Assembly (NCBI GenBank): GCA_040757115.1
Contig: JBFLYA010000014.1
Location: 1-33,168 of the forward strand
Length of the DNA: 33,168 bases
Origin: a bacterium
GTDB taxonomy: Bacteria; UBA9089; CG2-30-40-21; SBAY01
Reading direction: 5' to 3'
Under the pieces are notes generated by a model. The model saw nothing but the letters and a program-made list of their open reading frames with translations. It searched no databases and had not been told where the DNA came from. Below, piece by piece: positions 30,598 through 33,168 of this stretch (the first letter of the stretch is position 1; each line of letters begins with the position of its first letter). Position numbers and translations under genes: made by a program.

Positions 30598-32063
30598 TGC
30601 CTTCTCCACCAATCTTTAAGTATTTTGCAGAAAAAGGAATATTTGCCCTCATTATCCTTTTCAACATAGAACTCATCTGATAGATAGGTAAGTATTTCTC
30701 TGAAATCTTCTTTATCTTCCTTGCCTGAATACTCCTTATACCATTCAAATAATTGGCTTTCAGAGACCTTATCCTCAAGGGAAAGGCGTTTTAAAAGACC
30801 AGCTAAGAAGATATATGGATGAGATTGTAATCTCTGGAAGAAGTAAAAGAAGTATTGTTTGTAGTCTGGACCCAATATCTTCTCCTGATATATCCTTTTA
30901 ATCTCTTCTGGTGTTATCTTTTCTTTGACCTCACAAAGAAGCATCTGGATAAAGTAAGGGACACCTTGTCCAACCAGGTTAAAGACCTCTTCTTTGACCT
31001 CATCTTTAATCCTTATCTTCTTTGAAAGAAGGAGTTCATCAATAAATCTTAATGCCTCATCTTTTGAAAGGGGTGGTATCTTAACCTCTATAAAGTCATT
31101 AAAAAACCTATCAAGTGAGTGAGATTTAAGGTATTGATTAAGGCAGACAGAACTTGCGATAAGGAAACGAAGTTTATTCTTCTTCCTTTGCTCAAAGAAC
31201 CATTCAGCAAAGGAGGAAGCCTCTTCTTTTTTAAAATTCTCCATCATATAGATAAATTCATCGAATAGCAATAGGAAATAACTATGGTTGGGAATCCTTT
31301 CAAGGAGCTTTCCCAGGAAATCTTCACCCATTTTTTGCCAGGTGTTATCCTTTACCATCTCCTCAATCTGCATTTTTAAAGAAAGGTTATCCATGCCACT
31401 GGGATTATACATTTCTATTATCTCCTCAAATCCTCTATTTTTTTCTTGTGTGCAGAAGCGAGCTATCATCTCTGCCACAAATCCTTTTGGGTGGTGGATA
31501 TGTTGTAGTTCTAAATGAAGTGTCTGCCAGGCAGGCTTTGGGTGGTCATAGAGGTAATACATACAAGAGGTTTTGCCAAATCGCCGTGGAGCGCTTAAAA
31601 AGATATTTTCAGTCTTAAGCTTTTCCCATAAACCTTCAATAAATTCTTCGCGATTGTAGAAATTATCCCCTCGCACTACTGCCCCAACAATGTTGTTCGG
31701 ATAGATATACCGCTTACCCTGCTTTAGGCTCAAGAGATGTTTCTTAAACAGGTATTCTTTAATCTTTCCGGAGCTGGCATTGTAAAATTCCTCCTCAAAA
31801 AGGCAATGCACCTCTTCCTTAGTCAACCCATACTCATAAAAAGGGAATTGAAGGAAGCTATAGACAGGAACATTCTCCATTTTCATATCCCCGCCAAATA
31901 CCTCTTTGATGAGTGCATTTACCCCTTTAAAGAGGGCTTCAAATCCAAAAGGGTCTTTTATAGATTCTATACCCAGAAAGAGAGGATAAATCTTTTTTTC
32001 GGTTGGAGATTCAATAAGGACTAAAAACCCACCTTTATCTAAAAAATTATCCATTTTTTTCAT
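30594..32063 (-). CDS. AAA-type ATPase with a novel N-terminal domain
   Basis: 489 residues. Residues 1-130 form a domain I do not recognise (begins near FLVLIESPTEKKIYPLFLG). The ATPase has GDNFYNREEFIEGLWEKL, Walker A SAPRRFGKTS (157-166), Walker B LLLFDEF (264-270) and an SSVCLNQYL sensor region, like the archaeal ATPase/ORC-Cdc6-related families. Residues about 385-489 look helical and winged-helix-like. It is coupled to both neighbours by ATGA overlaps. The ATG at 32063 lies only 1 nt after AGGAGG; a second ATG at 32054 has 10 nt and may be the real start. Function unknown; probably a partner of the larger ATPase. Confidence 0.8.
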   Translation of the reverse strand: MKKMDNFLDKGGFLVLIESPTEKKIYPLFLGIESIKDPFGFEALFKGVNALIKEVFGGDMKMENVPVYSFLQFPFYEYGLTKEEVHCLFEEEFYNASSGKIKEYLFKKHLLSLKQGKRYIYPNNIVGAVVRGDNFYNREEFIEGLWEKLKTENIFLSAPRRFGKTSCMYYLYDHPKPAWQTLHLELQHIHHPKGFVAEMIARFCTQEKNRGFEEIIEMYNPSGMDNLSLKMQIEEMVKDNTWQKMGEDFLGKLLERIPNHSYFLLLFDEFIYMMENFKKEEASSFAEWFFEQRKKNKLRFLIASSVCLNQYLKSHSLDRFFNDFIEVKIPPLSKDEALRFIDELLLSKKIRIKDEVKEEVFNLVGQGVPYFIQMLLCEVKEKITPEEIKRIYQEKILGPDYKQYFFYFFQRLQSHPYIFLAGLLKRLSLEDKVSESQLFEWYKEYSGKEDKEDFREILTYLSDEFYVEKDNEGKYSFFCKILKDWWRRQ

Positions 32064-32770
32064 TCCTCCTCGTGTAATATCTTTTTGCGAAGATAATCAA
32101 AGAATTCGTCAGCAATATAAAGCAATTCACTCATTGCACCCATTTTTATCCTATCCTTTTTATCTATCTCTTTTCCAATCCTAATCTTTTCATAGATAAG
32201 ATTATGGTCTTTCTTATCCCATGCCTCCTGAAGCATAGTCATAATCTGTAGTTCTACCTTTCGTTTGGTCTGATTAAGGGTTGACTCCAGGATAAAATGG
32301 TATGCCCGATGGGGTCTATCCCTTTCCATAAAGACATAATCCGTTTCTTCAACAATTCTACAGATTCCTTTTATGACCTCATTATCTCTTATAGAGTTGG
32401 CTATCTCAGATATATCAGAGAGATAATTACAGACTATTCTCATTCTGGCAATATCCTCCATCTCTTCGGCAAAATTATCTTGATTATACTTATTTGGGTG
32501 TTGAATAATCTTTTCTACAATCCGTCTTGGGGATTTTATATCCTCTTTACCTTGAATAACCCGAGCAAATTCCCTGTTTTCTTTTTCGCGGTATTTTTTA
32601 TTCAGCGTATTGATGATATCTTCTATTGCAGGCTTAACAGCCCCCAGGATAGATTTATTGAGTTGTATTTGCTCTTTAATGTCCTCCTCCCACTTTTCTG
32701 ATGAAGGGAAATTTGTGTTTATGAATTCCTGGAAACATTTTTCATCTACAGGTTGCTTGTTGTGTTTCAT
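32060..32770 (-). CDS. RelA/SpoT-type nucleotidyltransferase domain protein
   Basis: 236 residues, about the size of small alarmone synthetases; no HD hydrolase, TGS or ACT domain. By-eye alignment to the synthetase domain: KSPRRIVEKI (79-88) for the ATP-binding region, DIARMRIV (106-113) for the magnesium-binding D-x-x-x-x-R strand, RPHRAYHFI (152-160) for the GYRSLH region, VELQIMT (172-178) for E-x-Q-x-R-T, and AWDKKDH (183-189) for W-x-x-x-x-H. Differences: the nucleobase-stacking Tyr is His154, and the Arg of Q-x-R-T is Met177. It may therefore make another product or modify another target. The ATG at 32770 has AAGGA 8 nt upstream; a longer frame to 32875 is leader DNA. First gene of the operon. 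Confidence 0.82.
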   Translation of the reverse strand: MKHNKQPVDEKCFQEFINTNFPSSEKWEEDIKEQIQLNKSILGAVKPAIEDIINTLNKKYREKENREFARVIQGKEDIKSPRRIVEKIIQHPNKYNQDNFAEEMEDIARMRIVCNYLSDISEIANSIRDNEVIKGICRIVEETDYVFMERDRPHRAYHFILESTLNQTKRKVELQIMTMLQEAWDKKDHNLIYEKIRIGKEIDKKDRIKMGAMSELLYIADEFFDYLRKKILHEEE

Positions 32771-32784
32771 CGTTGCATTCCTTT

Positions 32785-32847
32785 GGTGTCTATATGTCCT
32801 GCTATCTGGAGGTCTATGTAGTTCAGGCAGATAGACATTCAGGCACC
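32785..32847. repeat. leader hairpin of the three-gene operon
   Basis: GGTGTCTATATGTCCTGC faces GCAGATAGACATTCAGGCACC-like text: GGTG pairs with CACC and CTATCTG with CAGATAG, with mismatches. It lies between the transcription start and the Shine-Dalgarno box, so the RNA would carry a hairpin about 15 nt upstream of the ATG. Its words recur in the element at 9229-9386, so it may be another short-period repeat rather than a dedicated regulator. Confidence 0.5.
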
Positions 32848-32866
32848 AGGTTACTGAAGAGTTAAA

Positions 32867-32892
32867 ATTGCACAATAATTTTATTGCACAAT
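32867..32892 (-). promoter_or_regulatory. tandem operator-like boxes
   Basis: ATTGCACAAT occurs at 32867-32876 and 32883-32892, 16 nt apart, each an ATTG-NN-CAAT palindrome followed by A/T-rich DNA. They overlap the expected transcription start just downstream of the -10 box, the classic place for repressor sites. No repressor gene is in view; one of the operon proteins could bind here. Confidence 0.5.
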
Positions 32893-32895
32893 ATA

Positions 32896-32924
32896 TTTAT
32901 AGCATAACATATCTATTTTGTCAA
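32896..32924 (-). promoter_or_regulatory. sigma-70 promoter of the RelA/SpoT-ATPase operon
   Basis: On the minus strand TTGACA (32924-32919) and TATAAA (32901-32896) are exactly 17 nt apart. Transcription should begin near 32889, giving a leader of about 120 nt before the ATG at 32770. Confidence 0.75.
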
Positions 32925-32955
32925 GAGGCTGACCGAGAATTTTTTAAAAATATTG

Positions 32956-33028
32956 GTAAGCGTTCAGGTGGTGTAACAAAAGGAGATGTGGAGATTAAGG
33001 AGATAGGGAGATATTATTAAAAAAATTG
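32956..33028. mobile_element. MITE-like element with GTAA ends, copy 3, interrupted
   Basis: GTAAGCGTTCAGG and the next 60 bp match 898-970. The match stops abruptly at 33028, where another element beginning GTAACTATTCACC is inserted. Confidence 0.7.
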
Positions 33029-33136
33029 GTAACTATTCACCATTCACCATTCACAATTCACCATTCACAATTTCTTCCCTAAATTTCCTTAATAATGGTG
33101 AATGGTGAATTGTCAATTGTGAATTGTGAATTATCA
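33029..33136. repeat. nested GTAACTATTCACC element of ATTCACC heptamers
   Basis: ATTCACC/ATTCACA words (33036-33071) face GGTGAAT/TGTGAAT words (about 33096-33131). The left end equals the end of the element at 12771. The right end is not recognisable before the window stops. No gene is present from here to 33168. Confidence 0.65.
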
Positions 33137-33168
33137 CTCTTCACGGTGTCAAGCAAACCTGGCCCAAG

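Noticed and set aside
32060-32770. Full RelA or SpoT stringent-response enzyme
   Set aside because: There is no HD hydrolase, TGS or ACT region; only the synthetase-like domain is present.
32771-32875. 35-residue N-terminal extension of the RelA/SpoT-type protein
   Set aside because: It would begin at the operator boxes and run through the leader hairpin; the ATG at 32770 has AAGGA 8 nt upstream.

Overview
The window looks like an AT-rich chromosomal contig from an uncultivated, rod-shaped, cell-wall-bearing and probably anaerobic bacterium. The evidence is a 2-oxoacid:ferredoxin oxidoreductase pair, a tungstate importer, a complete mreBCD-mrdA-rodA shape cluster, and spoVG-glmU-prs-ctc gene order like that of Bacillus. 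I cannot place the phylum. Every intact gene I accept reads on the minus strand. The spaces between genes are packed with short mobile or repetitive DNA.

Right to left, which is the direction of transcription. (1) 27484-32924: a clean promoter with two tandem palindrome-like boxes drives three genes joined by 4-nt overlaps: a divergent RelA/SpoT-type nucleotidyltransferase, an AAA-type ATPase, and a large ATPase with winged-helix and TPR regions whose last seven 42-residue repeats are nearly identical. I know no named system with this layout, and it is my best candidate for a new conflict or signalling system. (2) 24390-26979: tupABC, tungstate uptake. (3) 23455-24162: rsmI, 16S rRNA methylation, with a 3' end made of repeat DNA. 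(4) 21717-22649: a membrane-anchored TPR protein. (5) 14394-21119: mreB, mreC, mreD, mrdA (PBP2) and rodA, the elongasome, interrupted by a 0.3-kb mobile element and a 0.86-kb repeat block. (6) 10387-14392: ispE, spoVG, tRNA-Gln(UUG), glmU (pyrophosphorylase domain only), prs and rplY/ctc, followed by a divergent polysaccharide deacetylase. (7) 7888-9176: ferredoxin and alpha subunits of a VOR/KOR-type oxidoreductase without the beta and gamma subunits. (8) 1574-7599: a CobN-like chelatase with a signal peptide and a C-terminal membrane anchor, then cobF and cbiE (corrin ring synthesis). (9) 1-1573: no intact gene, but relics of an integron (attC-like sites and an integrase N-terminus behind a consensus promoter), a GxxExxY gene, and a REP/Y1-transposase unit broken by another element.

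The non-coding DNA has its own order. I see: (a) a family of small elements with GTAA(C/G)(C/T)(G/A)TTCA inverted ends, resembling IS66 ends; (b) a GGTGGTGTCT-ended element, present twice with perfect 8-bp target duplications, carrying a decayed four-helix-bundle (S23-type) gene; (c) arrays of 7-nt tandem words, mostly as inverted pairs, recalling the heptameric STRR repeats described in cyanobacteria; (d) five copies of a hairpin repeat with constant flanks and compensating stem changes between mrdA and rodA. These repeats reach into genes: they encode the signal-peptide core and a 7-residue-period linker of the CobN-like protein, and the C-terminal tails of VorB and RsmI. All identifications come from reading the sequence by eye; no database search was run.
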